This document shows, in pieces, positions 8,013-16,522 of a stretch of 42,521 nucleotides of DNA. The position numbers were made by a program, and so were the translations under genes. The notes under the pieces were generated by a model. That model was not told the DNA's origin. It did no database searches and saw nothing but the letters and a program-made list of their open reading frames with translations. Numbering within the stretch: position 1 is the first letter of the stretch; every line of letters starts with the position of its first letter. Source of the stretch: Phascolarctobacterium succinatutens CAG:287 (lineage in GTDB: Bacteria; Bacillota; Negativicutes; Acidaminococcales; Acidaminococcaceae); assembly GCF_000434895.1 (NCBI RefSeq), contig NZ_FR892800.1:1-42521 (forward strand), written 5' to 3'.

Positions 8013-8796
8013 AATATGTCTTACCTCCTATGACCGGAACTGCCTTAAGCAGCTGTTTTGTATAATCATCCTGCGGATTGCGGATAACGTCCTCACGCTT
8101 GCCATATTCCACAACATGACCGCCCTTCATAACCATCAGCTTGTTGGATACATAGGAAGCAACGCCCAGGTTATGGGTAACCATGATAACGGCAACGCCA
8201 TATTCGTCACGAATATCAACAATCTGACGGATAATCTGAGCCTGAGTAGTTACGTCCAGCGCACTGGTCGGTTCATCGGCCAGAAGGATTTTCGGACTGA
8301 AAATCATGGCCATAGCAATACCTACACGCTGACGCATACCACCTGACAGCTCAAACGGGAAACTGTTCATAATATTTTCCGGATTCGGCAGACGCACGTT
8401 AGTCAGCATATCACAGCACATCTTGTAAGCCTGATCCTTAGACTTGTCCGGCTGATGCGCCTGAACATAGTCGATGAACTGTTGGCCGATGCGACGGATA
8501 GGATTAATCATGTTGCCGCTGTCCTGGAAAATCATGGACATCTCGCTGCCATACATTTTGCGCCACTCTTCAGGAGTATTTTGCAATACATCCTTGCCGT
8601 CAAAGGTGATGCTGCCGCGGCTAACACGGCCGGCACCGGGCAGGCAGCCCATAATAGCGCGGATAACGGTGGTTTTGCCACTGCCGGACTCGCCAACGAT
8701 GGACATAATCTCGCCCTTATCCAATTCTAAGCTGGCACCGGTTACGGTGAGCTTGTCACCGTAGCTGATGTCTAAATCTTTTACTTCAAGAAGCAT
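8002..8796 (-). CDS. Nickel/peptide-type ABC transporter ATP-binding protein (NikD/DppD-like)
   Basis: The second ABC ATPase of the importer, 264 residues. It has Walker A GESGSGKTT, signature LSGGMRQR, Walker B ILLADEPTSALD and H-loop VTHN. Unlike its partner it lacks the Cys-containing C-terminal extension and ends soon after the D-loop region, as NikD-type proteins do. With the downstream ATPase it should form the heterodimeric motor in the cytoplasm. It starts 22 nt after the binding-protein gene. The sequence cannot by itself tell metal from peptide import. Confidence 0.92.
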   Translation of the reverse strand: MLLEVKDLDISYGDKLTVTGASLELDKGEIMSIVGESGSGKTTVIRAIMGCLPGAGRVSRGSITFDGKDVLQNTPEEWRKMYGSEMSMIFQDSGNMINPIRRIGQQFIDYVQAHQPDKSKDQAYKMCCDMLTNVRLPNPENIMNSFPFELSGGMRQRVGIAMAMIFSPKILLADEPTSALDVTTQAQIIRQIVDIRDEYGVAVIMVTHNLGVASYVSNKLMVMKGGHVVEYGKREDVIRNPQDDYTKQLLKAVPVIGGKTYYEQ

Positions 8797-8818
8797 TGAA
8801 CAATTACCTCTTTATTAA

Positions 8819-10393
8819 TTATTGTTTCGGGCAAACGTCTTTAGTCAGCCAATAGTAGTCAGCCGGGAAGATATTAGCGTTAGCCAAGCCTGCTTTAGAT
8901 ACCATGTTGGTCTTAGGATAGCCAAAGAACAGAGCAGCGCCGTCATCCAGCAGGATTTGCTGCATTTGAATCATATATTCACGACGTTTAGCCGGATCGA
9001 ATTCTACAGACAGCTTATCAGACAGTGCGTCGTATTGCGGATTGCTGTAGCCGGTGGAGTTTTGCGGTTGGCTGCCGTTGATGTTGCTCTTCCAGTACCA
9101 GTTCAGGTAAACTTCCGGGTCACCGGTGTTAGCAGTCAGGATGTTGGAAATAATCAAGTCAAATTCACCATTGCGGCGCATCGGGTCAAGTACGTTATAG
9201 TCAACGTTCTTCATGTTAACCTTAATACCGATTTTCTTAGCATCAGCTTGGGTAGCTTCTGCATACAGAGGCAGCTCGGCACGGCCGCTGTAGAATACGA
9301 AGTCGATTTCCAGGTTCTTGCCGTTTTTATCAACAAAACCGTCGCCGTTGGTATCTTTCCAACCTGCTTCAGCCAGCAGCTTCTTAGCATTTTCCGGATT
9401 GTAAGCATTCGGATCCTTCAGTTGGTCAAAGCCATAGTCCAGAGAAGGCGGAACAGGTGCTTTGCCGGGGATAAAGGTATCTTTCAGCAGAACCTTGTTA
9501 TAGGTTTCGCGGTCCAGGCACTGAATCAGAGCAGCACGAACCTTAGGATCATGCAACGGTTTGCCTTCGTTCATATTGATTTGAGCCAATACGGTACGCA
9601 GAGAAGCAATTTCGGAAATGTTATATTTAGCTTTATCTTTGAAGAGCTGCAGGTCACCGGAAGCGATGTTGATAGCGAAGTCGATTTCACCTTTTTGCAG
9701 TGCCATAGCACGGGTGTTAGGATCGTCGATAGTCGAGATTTCAGCATTTTTGAACGGAACCTTGCCATTCCAGTATTTTTCGTTAGCAACCATTACTGCT
9801 TTAGCTTTGCTGTAGGATTTTACAGCATAAGGACCGGTGCAGATAGGACCTTCTTTTTTGATGTCACGGCCGGTTACCTTGGTATCAATCATGATAAACA
9901 GAGGGTCAGCCAGCATGCCTGGCAGAGTCGGGGTCGGTTTTTTGGTTTTGATGATCAGGTTTTGACCGTCAGCTTTAATTTCATCATATTGGAAAATGGA
10001 CTGAGCACGGGTGTTCAGCTTGAAGGATCTTTCAATGGACTCTTTAGCAATTTCAGCAGTCAGCTTATCGCCATTGGAGAAGCAAACCTTATCGTTAATG
10101 TGGAAGGTCCAGGTCAGTTTATCGTCGGAAATAGTCCATTTATCAGCCAGCCACGGAACAGCGTTCATTTTCTCGTCGAATTTAACCAGGCATTCGCCCA
10201 GGCCGTAACGCATTACCATCCAGCCGAAGAAGTTATCTGCAGGATCCAGGTTATCAGCAAAGTTGGTTACACCGAATTTTACTACTTCGTTGGATACAGC
10301 TGCTTTTTTATCGCCACCGCCGCAGCCTGCTGCTGCAAATGCCATTAAGCCGATCATAGCCGCTGCTGCGGTAAATTTCAAGGATTTTTTCAT
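8819..10393 (-). CDS. Family 5 solute-binding lipoprotein of the ABC importer
   Basis: An extracytoplasmic ligand-binding protein (SBP_bac_5, as NikA, DppA and OppA), about 524 residues. It has a lysine-led signal peptide and lipobox FAAAGC (Cys 24), so it is membrane-anchored. Family hallmarks are VPWLADKWTISDDKLTWTF near the N-terminus, a CTGPYAV segment, and NPENAKKLLAEAGW. I take ATG 10393 because GGAGAG lies 8 nt upstream; a 5-residue longer start is at 10408. It is the third gene of the operon, between permeases and ATPases. Because a cobalamin riboswitch controls the operon, the ligand may be cobalt or a cobalt chelate rather than a peptide; this is inference. Confidence 0.9.
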   Translation of the reverse strand: MKKSLKFTAAAAMIGLMAFAAAGCGGGDKKAAVSNEVVKFGVTNFADNLDPADNFFGWMVMRYGLGECLVKFDEKMNAVPWLADKWTISDDKLTWTFHINDKVCFSNGDKLTAEIAKESIERSFKLNTRAQSIFQYDEIKADGQNLIIKTKKPTPTLPGMLADPLFIMIDTKVTGRDIKKEGPICTGPYAVKSYSKAKAVMVANEKYWNGKVPFKNAEISTIDDPNTRAMALQKGEIDFAINIASGDLQLFKDKAKYNISEIASLRTVLAQINMNEGKPLHDPKVRAALIQCLDRETYNKVLLKDTFIPGKAPVPPSLDYGFDQLKDPNAYNPENAKKLLAEAGWKDTNGDGFVDKNGKNLEIDFVFYSGRAELPLYAEATQADAKKIGIKVNMKNVDYNVLDPMRRNGEFDLIISNILTANTGDPEVYLNWYWKSNINGSQPQNSTGYSNPQYDALSDKLSVEFDPAKRREYMIQMQQILLDDGAALFFGYPKTNMVSKAGLANANIFPADYYWLTKDVCPKQ

Positions 10394-10476
10394 TGTACAT
10401 CTCTCCATTTCTTATACTTAAATTAAATCAAAAAACGTAAAACATATCTGAAAAGCAAAGCTTCACCAAGTAAGCC

Positions 10477-11313
10477 TTAATCTTCAACATCACCACGCGG
10501 GTCAAGCACATCACGCAGATTATCGCCCCACAGGTTGAACACTACTACGGTAACAAAAATTGCCAAACCAGGGAAGAACATCAGCCACGGAGCAGTCTGC
10601 AGCTGCTGACGGCCCTCGTTCAGCATCAGGCCCCATTCAGGAGCAGGCGGCTGACTGCCAAAGCCCAGGAAGGACAGACCTGCAAGCTCCATCATCAGAG
10701 CACCGATATCTGCTGCTGCGGTAATAACCATCATCGGCAAAATATTGGGCAGGATATGTACCCACAGAATATGCGGCGAGGTACCGCCGTTAACGATTGC
10801 TGCTTCTACGAAGTCACGACGTTTTACCTTTAAAACCATACTGCGGGATAAACGCGCGTATTTGGTCCAGCTGACAATCGTCAGCGCAAACACTGCATTA
10901 ACCAGGCTGCCGCCCATAATACCGGCGATTGCAATTGCCAGAATCATACCGGGGAAGGAAATCATCATATCGGAGATACGCATGATAACCATATCAACCT
11001 TACCGCCGAAGTAACCGGAAACAACGCCCATCGTAGTACCTACGACAAATACGCTGGCTACGAGAACCAATACGCCGGTCAGAGAAGCTCGTGCGCCGTA
11101 CAGCACACGGCTGAAGCAGTCACGACCTAACTTATCTGTACCAAAAAGATGTTGTGCACCGGGTTCCAAAAAGGCATCTTTCATAGCAGCATGAGTCGGG
11201 TCATAAGGAGCAAGAACAGGTGCAGCAAAAGCAATAGCAATCAGCACCAATACCAGAACTGAGGTTACGGCAAAAGCACGGTTGGTTTTAAAACCATTAA
11301 TAATTGTTTCCAT
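10477..11313 (-). CDS. nikC: NikC/DppC-type ABC transporter permease
   Basis: A 278-residue inner-membrane permease. The N-terminal APYDPTHAAM followed by HLFGTDKLGRDCFSRVLYGAR is the hallmark of the NikC/DppC/OppC subfamily. The EAA-type loop EAAIVNGGTSPHILWVHILPN contacts the ATPases, and the end is GDNLRDVLDPR. Six membrane segments are expected. ISFPGMILAIAI and GLSFLGFGSQPPAPEWG resemble NikC closely at motif level. It starts 6 nt after the first permease stop, so the two are translationally linked. A nickel/cobalt role is favoured by the riboswitch but is not proven. Confidence 0.85.
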   Translation of the reverse strand: METIINGFKTNRAFAVTSVLVLVLIAIAFAAPVLAPYDPTHAAMKDAFLEPGAQHLFGTDKLGRDCFSRVLYGARASLTGVLVLVASVFVVGTTMGVVSGYFGGKVDMVIMRISDMMISFPGMILAIAIAGIMGGSLVNAVFALTIVSWTKYARLSRSMVLKVKRRDFVEAAIVNGGTSPHILWVHILPNILPMMVITAAADIGALMMELAGLSFLGFGSQPPAPEWGLMLNEGRQQLQTAPWLMFFPGLAIFVTVVVFNLWGDNLRDVLDPRGDVED

Positions 11314-11319
11314 CTGCTC

Positions 11320-12261
11320 TTACCTTACCTTTCTCAGACGCGGATCAAGATAGTTGTAAGAGATATCAACAATGAGGTTGATAACCATATACATCAACGC
11401 AATCCACACAACAACACCCTGTACTAGTTGGAAGTCACGGTAGGTGATTGCTTCAATTGCCAGACGGCCAAGACCGGGCCATTGGAAAACAATCTCGATA
11501 ACCGCAGCACCGCCCAGAAGGTTACCTAAAGACAGACCTAAAAGCGTAATCAGCGGCAGCAGAGCGTTCGGAAGAACCTCTTTCCAAAGGATGTGGCTTT
11601 CACTCATACCACGCGCACGTGCACCGACAACATAGTCCTGATGCAGCTCCTCCAGAATCGCTGTACGTACCTGACGGGTATATTTGGAGGCCATAGCAAT
11701 AGCCAGTGTCAGGGACGGCAGGATCAAGGTATCAATACCAATCTCACCACCGACGATGGGCAGCAGGTCTAATTTCAGGCCAAAAATCCACAGCAGCATC
11801 AGGCCTACCCAGAAGCCGGGCATAGATACGCCCATAAAAGTGAAGCCACGCACGATATTGTCAACCATGCTGCCACGCTTTACGGCAGAATAAATGCCGG
11901 CGGGAATAGCTACCACCATCATCATAATCAGAGAAGCCAGAGAAAGAACGATAGTACCAGGAAGCCTCTCCATCAGCGCTTCTACTACAGGCTTTTTAAC
12001 CATATAAGAGAAGCCAAGATTGCCCTGTAAAGCTCTTCCTAACCAGTCAAGGTATTGGAAGAAGAAGGGCTTGTCCAAACCTAATTCTGCACGCAGTGCA
12101 TCAATTTCAGCCTGGCTTACAATAATATCCTCGTTACCTGCAATCATTTGGCGAACAACGTCACCGGGGGCCAGCATTACCAAAGCAAAGGTAATAAAGC
12201 TGATACCCAGCAGAACAAGGATGATCTGCCCCAAACGGGACAGAAGCTGCTTTTTCGTCAA
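11320..12261 (-). CDS. nikB: NikB/DppB-type ABC transporter permease, first gene of operon
   Basis: A 313-residue permease that pairs with the downstream NikC-like protein. Visible are the N-terminal amphipathic and membrane segment, ALVMLAPGDVVRQM, the family motif GNLGFSYMVKKPV, the EAA loop VVGARARGMSESHILWKEVLPN and the ending YLDPRLRKVR. The start is TTG at 12261 with GGAG about 10 nt upstream; a stop codon lies just before, so no longer start exists. It is the first structural gene after the cobalamin riboswitch and terminator, and thus the gene whose transcription is gated by B12. Confidence 0.85.
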   Translation of the reverse strand: MTKKQLLSRLGQIILVLLGISFITFALVMLAPGDVVRQMIAGNEDIIVSQAEIDALRAELGLDKPFFFQYLDWLGRALQGNLGFSYMVKKPVVEALMERLPGTIVLSLASLIMMMVVAIPAGIYSAVKRGSMVDNIVRGFTFMGVSMPGFWVGLMLLWIFGLKLDLLPIVGGEIGIDTLILPSLTLAIAMASKYTRQVRTAILEELHQDYVVGARARGMSESHILWKEVLPNALLPLITLLGLSLGNLLGGAAVIEIVFQWPGLGRLAIEAITYRDFQLVQGVVVWIALMYMVINLIVDISYNYLDPRLRKVR

Positions 12262-12278
12262 AGCACATCATCTCCATC

Positions 12279-12319
12279 AAAAAAAATTACCCTTCCTGCA
12301 AAAGAGCGCAGAAAGGGTA
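12279..12319 (-). terminator. Riboswitch-controlled terminator before nikB
   Basis: Stem ACCCTTTCTGC / GCAGGAAGGGT (one G-U pair) followed by AATTTTTTTT on the minus strand, ending 18 nt before the nikB start. It lies downstream of the cobalamin aptamer, so it is the likely expression platform. Confidence 0.9.
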
Positions 12320-12381
12320 CATACTTACAATGTGCACAATTGTAATTATATATATTTCCGTCGCTAGCAGGAATATATCAA

Positions 12382-12483
12382 CTGAGGAAATCAACCTGAC
12401 TTAGCCTTGCGGCATCACAGTGGCTTGACCGCTACGGATTTGCACCGTATTCCGATTATTACCTGCATAGGCAGGCACCTCAG
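12382..12483 (-). ncRNA. Cobalamin riboswitch (nik operon leader)
   Basis: The minus strand carries the B12-box core: CGGAATACGGTGCAAATCCG, then GCGGTCAAGCCACTGTGA, then AAGTCAGG. A closing helix CTGAGG (12483-12478) / CCTCAG (12387-12382) bounds the aptamer, and a local hairpin CCTGC...GCAGG precedes the core. Cobalamin riboswitches usually lower expression when B12 is plentiful, here through the terminator at 12279-12319. That links the ABC importer to cobalt or corrinoid supply. Confidence 0.92.
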
Positions 12484-12548
12484 AAGAGTATAGATTTGTA
12501 AAAGTTCCTTATGTCGGCAAAAAATAATAAGCTAACACTTATAGATTT

Positions 12549-12577
12549 ATAATAGCACTAATTCTCATTATTTGCAA
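12549..12577 (-). promoter_or_regulatory. Promoter of the riboswitch-nik operon
   Basis: On the minus strand TTGCAA (12572-12577) and TATTAT (12549-12554), 17 nt apart, place the start about 55 nt before the aptamer. The spacer is AT-rich with GAGAATTAG, loosely Fur-like, but I do not claim a Fur site. Confidence 0.6.
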
Positions 12578-12600
12578 CAAATTTGTTACAAAATGGTTGC

Positions 12601-13908
12601 TTAGGCAAGCTCTCTTCTCAAAGAAGACAAATAAAATAAAAGTATTATTGACTGAGACAGCATAAAGCCCAGCAAGGCCAGCCATAGTCCGCTGTTGCCC
12701 CAAAGCGGCACCAGCTGCCACTGCAAAAGGTAAAATACTAAGAGTGCCATCAGCATCATGTTGCGTACCGGTGCGGTTCTGGTAGCTCCGCAGAAAACTC
12801 CGTAAAGCACCATGCCGATACCAGCGCAGACAGGATAGAACAAAACGAAAACATTGTAGGTCATAGCCATCGCTACAACCTCTTCGATATTGGTAAACAG
12901 GCGGATAAAGAATTCATTGCTCAAGTGATAGCCGAGCATCAGGATAGCAGCCAGCACTACCAGCCATTTGAAGGTCATTTTTATGGTAGCGGCAAACAGC
13001 TTGCCGTTCTTTGCACCTACCGCACGGCCGCTGAAAATCGCCGCGCCATTCGCCATACCGTCAATAAGGTAACTCATTATATCCTTGAGCTGCAGCAGCA
13101 CAGCATTGGCTGCCAGCACCACAGTACCGAAGGAAGCACCCACCGCCGCAATAATGTTATTTACAGTCAGAAGGCAGGCAGTACGAATCATCAGGTTGAC
13201 ATTCACCTGCAGCATGCCGATAAACTCACGCCAATCCAGCAGCTCGCTCCAAGGCAGCGCCTTGTAATCAAAATCACCGTAATAGTACATCAGTACTACA
13301 CTCAAGATACCGCCGTAAAGCTGACTTAGCAAAGTAGCAAAAGCCACGCCCGTAATATCCATATGCAGCCAAAAAACAAACCAGATACTCAGCGCCATGT
13401 TCAGCACGTTCATGGAAACCTGCATAAACACACTCGCCCTCACCCGCGTCTGGCCCATGAGCCAACCAAGGGCCACATAGTTGCCCAAAACTAGCGGTGC
13501 GCCCCAGATAAGGATGTAATAATAATCACGGCACAGCTCGTTGACCTCCGGTGCAGCACCAATCATGGCCAGATACAGTTCCAAAATCGGCTTTTGGAAA
13601 AGAATGCAGCAGGCACTTATCAGCATTGCCAGCACCAAGGGCTTAAAAAAGGCGAGCATACCAAGTCTTTTATCGGCAGCGCCAAAGGCCTGTGCCGCAT
13701 AACCGGTAGTACTCACACGTAAAAAACCAAATAACCAATATAAATTGTTGAACAAAATAGCTCCAAGAGAAACTGCTGCAATATATTTAGGGTCCGGAAG
13801 CTGTCCCATAACTGCCGTATTCACCGCACCCATTAAAGGCTGCGTCATTGTCGACAGCATAAACGGTACTGTCAGTCCCAAGTATTCCCTATCAGTCAGA
13901 AGGTTCAC
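12601..13908 (-). CDS. MATE-family efflux transporter
   Basis: A polytopic membrane exporter of about 435 residues with twelve hydrophobic segments in two related halves, the MATE arrangement. The N-terminal region EYLGLTVPFMLSTMTQPLMGAVNTAVMGQL and LGAILFNNLYWLFGFLRVSTTGYAAQAFGA match DinF-type MATE proteins, which use Na+ or H+ gradients to export drugs or metabolites. I prefer the GTG at 13908 because GGGGGG lies about 9 nt upstream; an in-frame extension to 13980 has no ribosome site. It is a single gene, convergent with nothing and divergent from the deacylase gene. The substrate is unknown. Confidence 0.9.
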   Translation of the reverse strand: MNLLTDREYLGLTVPFMLSTMTQPLMGAVNTAVMGQLPDPKYIAAVSLGAILFNNLYWLFGFLRVSTTGYAAQAFGAADKRLGMLAFFKPLVLAMLISACCILFQKPILELYLAMIGAAPEVNELCRDYYYILIWGAPLVLGNYVALGWLMGQTRVRASVFMQVSMNVLNMALSIWFVFWLHMDITGVAFATLLSQLYGGILSVVLMYYYGDFDYKALPWSELLDWREFIGMLQVNVNLMIRTACLLTVNNIIAAVGASFGTVVLAANAVLLQLKDIMSYLIDGMANGAAIFSGRAVGAKNGKLFAATIKMTFKWLVVLAAILMLGYHLSNEFFIRLFTNIEEVVAMAMTYNVFVLFYPVCAGIGMVLYGVFCGATRTAPVRNMMLMALLVFYLLQWQLVPLWGNSGLWLALLGFMLSQSIILLFYLSSLRRELA

Positions 13909-14163
13909 TCTATCTGTCCCCCCTTGTTTATTCGCACTAAATTTTATTTTAAAAAACATCTTGTGTGAATAGCTTATCATATGTTATAATTTATTGCAAG
14001 TAAAAAAAGTAGCAATTGCCAAAAATATTTCTGCGGAAATTTTGCCATTCTTCGCAAAAGAAAAATTTATACGCCATTGCTTAATTTTTTAGGCTTCAGT
14101 TAGCTAACGCTAATAGAAAAATTATTATAAAAAGTATGAGAAATATATCAAAGGAGTGAGCAC

Positions 14164-15138
14164 ATGTCTGAAACACTAACGGTATGTGGACTGACTATTG
14201 AACGTGGCACTAAGCTGCGCACGTATCTGCCCGTACCAGACACCAATGTAAAAATCCCCCTGACTATTATCAACGGTGAAAACGATGGCCCTACACTGCT
14301 TATTACCGCAGGCATTCATGGCGGCGAATATCCCGGTATCGCAGCAGCAATGGAGCTGGGCCGCGATATTGAGCCTGAGCATGTTACCGGCTGCCTGATT
14401 ATGATGCACCCTGTCAATATCCAGGGCTTTTGGGCACGCCGCGAAATGATTGTGCCCGAAGACGGCAAAAACCTTAACCGCGTTTTCCCGGGCGATCCCA
14501 CAGGAACGCTTGCCGATAAAACTGCATATTTAATCAGCAACAACTTTTTCCCGATTGCTGACTTTTATGTAGACATGCACAGCGGCGATATCCACGAAAG
14601 CCTGCATCCCTATGTTTACTATCCCGGCCAGCCTACGCCTGAGGTAGAAAAGAAATCACGTTCTGTAGCCCGCGTACTTGATATGGAATATATGGTACGC
14701 TCGTTGGCAACCGGCGGTGCCTATAACTACGCCGCCAGCACCGGACTGCCTTCTATTCTTATTGAACGCGGCGGCGCCGGTCTCTGCCTGCACGAGGATA
14801 TCGAAGCCTACAAAGATGATATCCGCAATATCCTGCGCAAGCTGAAAATGTTCTCCCTGCCTGTAAAACCGCGCCATCACTCTCCGCGTGATGTAGAAAA
14901 CCTTATTTATCTGGAAGCGCTGGAAACAGGCTGTTGGCTGCACCACATCCACAGCGGCGATTTTGTTGAGGAAGGCCAGGTTTTGGGACGCATTACCGAC
15001 GTTTTCGGCAATACGCTGACAACCTATTACGCAGAGCAGACAGGTGTAATCCTTTACGTCTGCCCGGCACTGGCATCTCCCAAGGGCACCATTCTTGTAG
15101 CATACGGCACCATCAAGGAATTTGATGACGAAGAGTAA
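14164..15138 (+). CDS. Succinylglutamate desuccinylase/aspartoacylase family zinc hydrolase
   Basis: A 324-residue M14-like zinc amidohydrolase. Metal ligands are visible as H52 and E55 in AGIHGGEYPG and H139 in DMHSGD. GKNLNRVFPG (101-110) supplies substrate-binding N and R, and the catalytic Glu is E201 in LIERGG. The C-terminal ~80 residues form the lipoyl-like beta domain typical of AstE/AspA relatives. Members remove acyl groups from N-acyl amino acids or similar amides; the substrate here is not predictable. AAAGGAG lies 8 nt before the ATG. It is monocistronic, with a terminator right after it. A GTTAGCTAAC palindrome upstream (about 14098-14107) resembles the feo half-sites. Confidence 0.9.
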   Translation: MSETLTVCGLTIERGTKLRTYLPVPDTNVKIPLTIINGENDGPTLLITAGIHGGEYPGIAAAMELGRDIEPEHVTGCLIMMHPVNIQGFWARREMIVPEDGKNLNRVFPGDPTGTLADKTAYLISNNFFPIADFYVDMHSGDIHESLHPYVYYPGQPTPEVEKKSRSVARVLDMEYMVRSLATGGAYNYAASTGLPSILIERGGAGLCLHEDIEAYKDDIRNILRKLKMFSLPVKPRHHSPRDVENLIYLEALETGCWLHHIHSGDFVEEGQVLGRITDVFGNTLTTYYAEQTGVILYVCPALASPKGTILVAYGTIKEFDDEE

Positions 15139-15150
15139 AAATTAATTTTT

Positions 15151-15180
15151 CCGGTCTGTTAATACAGACCGGATTTTTTT
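15151..15180 (+). terminator. Terminator of the deacylase gene
   Basis: Perfect stem CCGGTCTGT / ACAGACCGG with loop TAAT, followed by seven T. It starts 12 nt after the stop codon; A-rich sequence before it could let it also work leftward. Confidence 0.93.
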
Positions 15181-15202
15181 ATAAGTAACAGCTTAACTGC
15201 AT

Positions 15203-15237
15203 AAAAATGCGCAACAGACATCAGCATCTGTTGCGCA
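15203..15237 (-). terminator. Terminator of the first family 3 binding-protein gene
   Basis: Stem TGCGCAACAGA / TCTGTTGCGCA with an 8-nt loop, followed by TTTTTAT on the minus strand. Confidence 0.88.
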
Positions 15238-15277
15238 ATAAAATCAACAATTTAATAGCTATATGACAGCTTAAAGC

Positions 15278-16057
15278 TTAATTACCAAAGTAAGAGCTGT
15301 ATATATTTTTGTATTCACCGCTGCGCTTAACCTCTTTCAGCGCTTCGTTAACCTTCTTCACCATTTCCTGGTTGCCATGGGCGACTGCAATACCGTATTT
15401 ATCTTTATCTAATATGGTCTCACCGGCAAACTTAACTTTAGCACTATAATTATGAGTGATGAAAAAGCTGGCAACTATTTTAGAAGCAACGAGTGCATCG
15501 GCCTTGCCCGCAGCAACAAGCTTAATACCTGCTTCCGTATCGCGCACAGGCACTACCTTAACATCCTTAGCCTTAGATTTCAAAAGCTCTTCAGCATAGC
15601 TGCCTTCCTCAGCAACAACTGTCTTGCCTGCCAAGGCTGAAAAATCATCCCCCAGCTTGGAATTTTTGCTTACGATAACTTTATAGCCGTCCTCTGCATA
15701 AGCTTCACTGAAATCAACCAAACGCTCACGCTCCGGTGTAATACTCAAAGCAGCAACAGCCATATCATATTTTTTATCCTGCAGGCCTGTTAAGATATTC
15801 TTAAAATCAACATTTACAAATTCAACCTTCTCATAACCCATCTGCTTAGCCACTGCCTTTACCAGTGCAATATCAAAACCTGTATGTACCTTGCTTTGCT
15901 CCTGATAAAATTCGAAAGGCGGAAAGTTCGCATCCGTTGCCACCTTCAGTACCTTGCATTCCGGTGCCTGAGATGCGTTTTTCTCATTGCTGCCGCCACA
16001 ACCGGCCAAAGCAAAAGCCATAACAACACAGAACATCAGCATAAAAAATTTCTTCAT
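15278..16057 (-). CDS. Amino-acid-type family 3 solute-binding lipoprotein
   Basis: A 259-residue extracytoplasmic receptor of the polar amino acid type (SBP_bac_3). It has a signal peptide with lipobox LAGC (Cys 20), then LKVATDANFPPFEF, GFDIALVKAVAKQMGY, the binding-site segment MAVAALSITPERERLVDFSEAY, and the ending KRSGEYKNIYSSYFGN. GGAGG lies 7 nt before the ATG. No permease or ATPase gene is adjacent on either side, so it must share a transporter encoded elsewhere or act as an orphan sensor. It is clearly paralogous to the protein at 17626-18414 (same layout and ending). Confidence 0.93.
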   Translation of the reverse strand: MKKFFMLMFCVVMAFALAGCGGSNEKNASQAPECKVLKVATDANFPPFEFYQEQSKVHTGFDIALVKAVAKQMGYEKVEFVNVDFKNILTGLQDKKYDMAVAALSITPERERLVDFSEAYAEDGYKVIVSKNSKLGDDFSALAGKTVVAEEGSYAEELLKSKAKDVKVVPVRDTEAGIKLVAAGKADALVASKIVASFFITHNYSAKVKFAGETILDKDKYGIAVAHGNQEMVKKVNEALKEVKRSGEYKNIYSSYFGN

Positions 16058-16117
16058 ACCATTACCTCCACTACTATAATATTACTGATAAGCTATACGA
16101 TTTGTACTAATACCCTT

Positions 16118-16145
16118 ATTATATCTCTTCTGAATGATATGTCAA
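16118..16145 (-). promoter_or_regulatory. Promoter of the first family 3 binding protein
   Basis: On the minus strand consensus TTGACA (16140-16145) and TATAAT (16118-16123) with a 16-nt spacer, about 60 nt before the start codon. Confidence 0.8.
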
Positions 16146-16291
16146 CATTTATTCATGTATTTGTATGCTTTTCTTGCTGCTAGCCATTATCCAATAAAGT
16201 AAACCTTTGTTAACCTCAAGCTTAAGTTAGCAATTAATCTCTATGCAGGAAATTTTTCTCTAAAAACTGTAAAATATTTTGCAAAAACCGC

Positions 16292-16321
16292 TTGACAAAG
16301 CCTTTGCTAACCGCTTATAAT
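16292..16321 (+). promoter_or_regulatory. Promoter of the NiCo riboswitch-CDF transcript
   Basis: Consensus TTGACA (16292-16297) and TATAAT (16316-16321), 18-nt spacer. The transcript would begin about 30 nt before the aptamer. Confidence 0.82.
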
Positions 16322-16357
16322 TCAGATAATCTCTTTGCACTGCAATTTAGCTACAGT

Positions 16358-16472
16358 ACAAACTGATCAGGCGGTAAACCTTCTTCCGGGTTTTTGCAGC
16401 CGGGCCCTTTGGGCAGCAGACCTTGACGCAACGTCTGCGGGACAGTTAACTACTATCTCGCAGGCGTTTTTT
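16358..16472 (+). ncRNA. czcD-type (NiCo) metal riboswitch with terminator
   Basis: Upstream of a CDF exporter gene lies the recognisable czcD-motif layout: CAGGCGGTAAACC, then TTGCAGCCGGGCCC, GGGCAGCAGACC, and GTCTGCGGGACAGTT. AACTG (16361-16365) closes with CAGTT (16443-16447). The repeated GCAG/GGGC modules form the four-way junction described for this class. The last aptamer strand (16431-16442, ACGTCTGCGGGA) can instead pair with TCTCGCAGGCGT (16456-16467), followed by six T, making a terminator that excludes the folded aptamer. Metal binding would therefore switch the exporter on. The class was named for Ni/Co, and Fe2+ has also been reported as a ligand. Confidence 0.88.
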
Positions 16473-16522
16473 GTATGTATAAGGCCTGCAAAAATGCAAA
16501 GACCACTTTAGGAGGTTTTATT

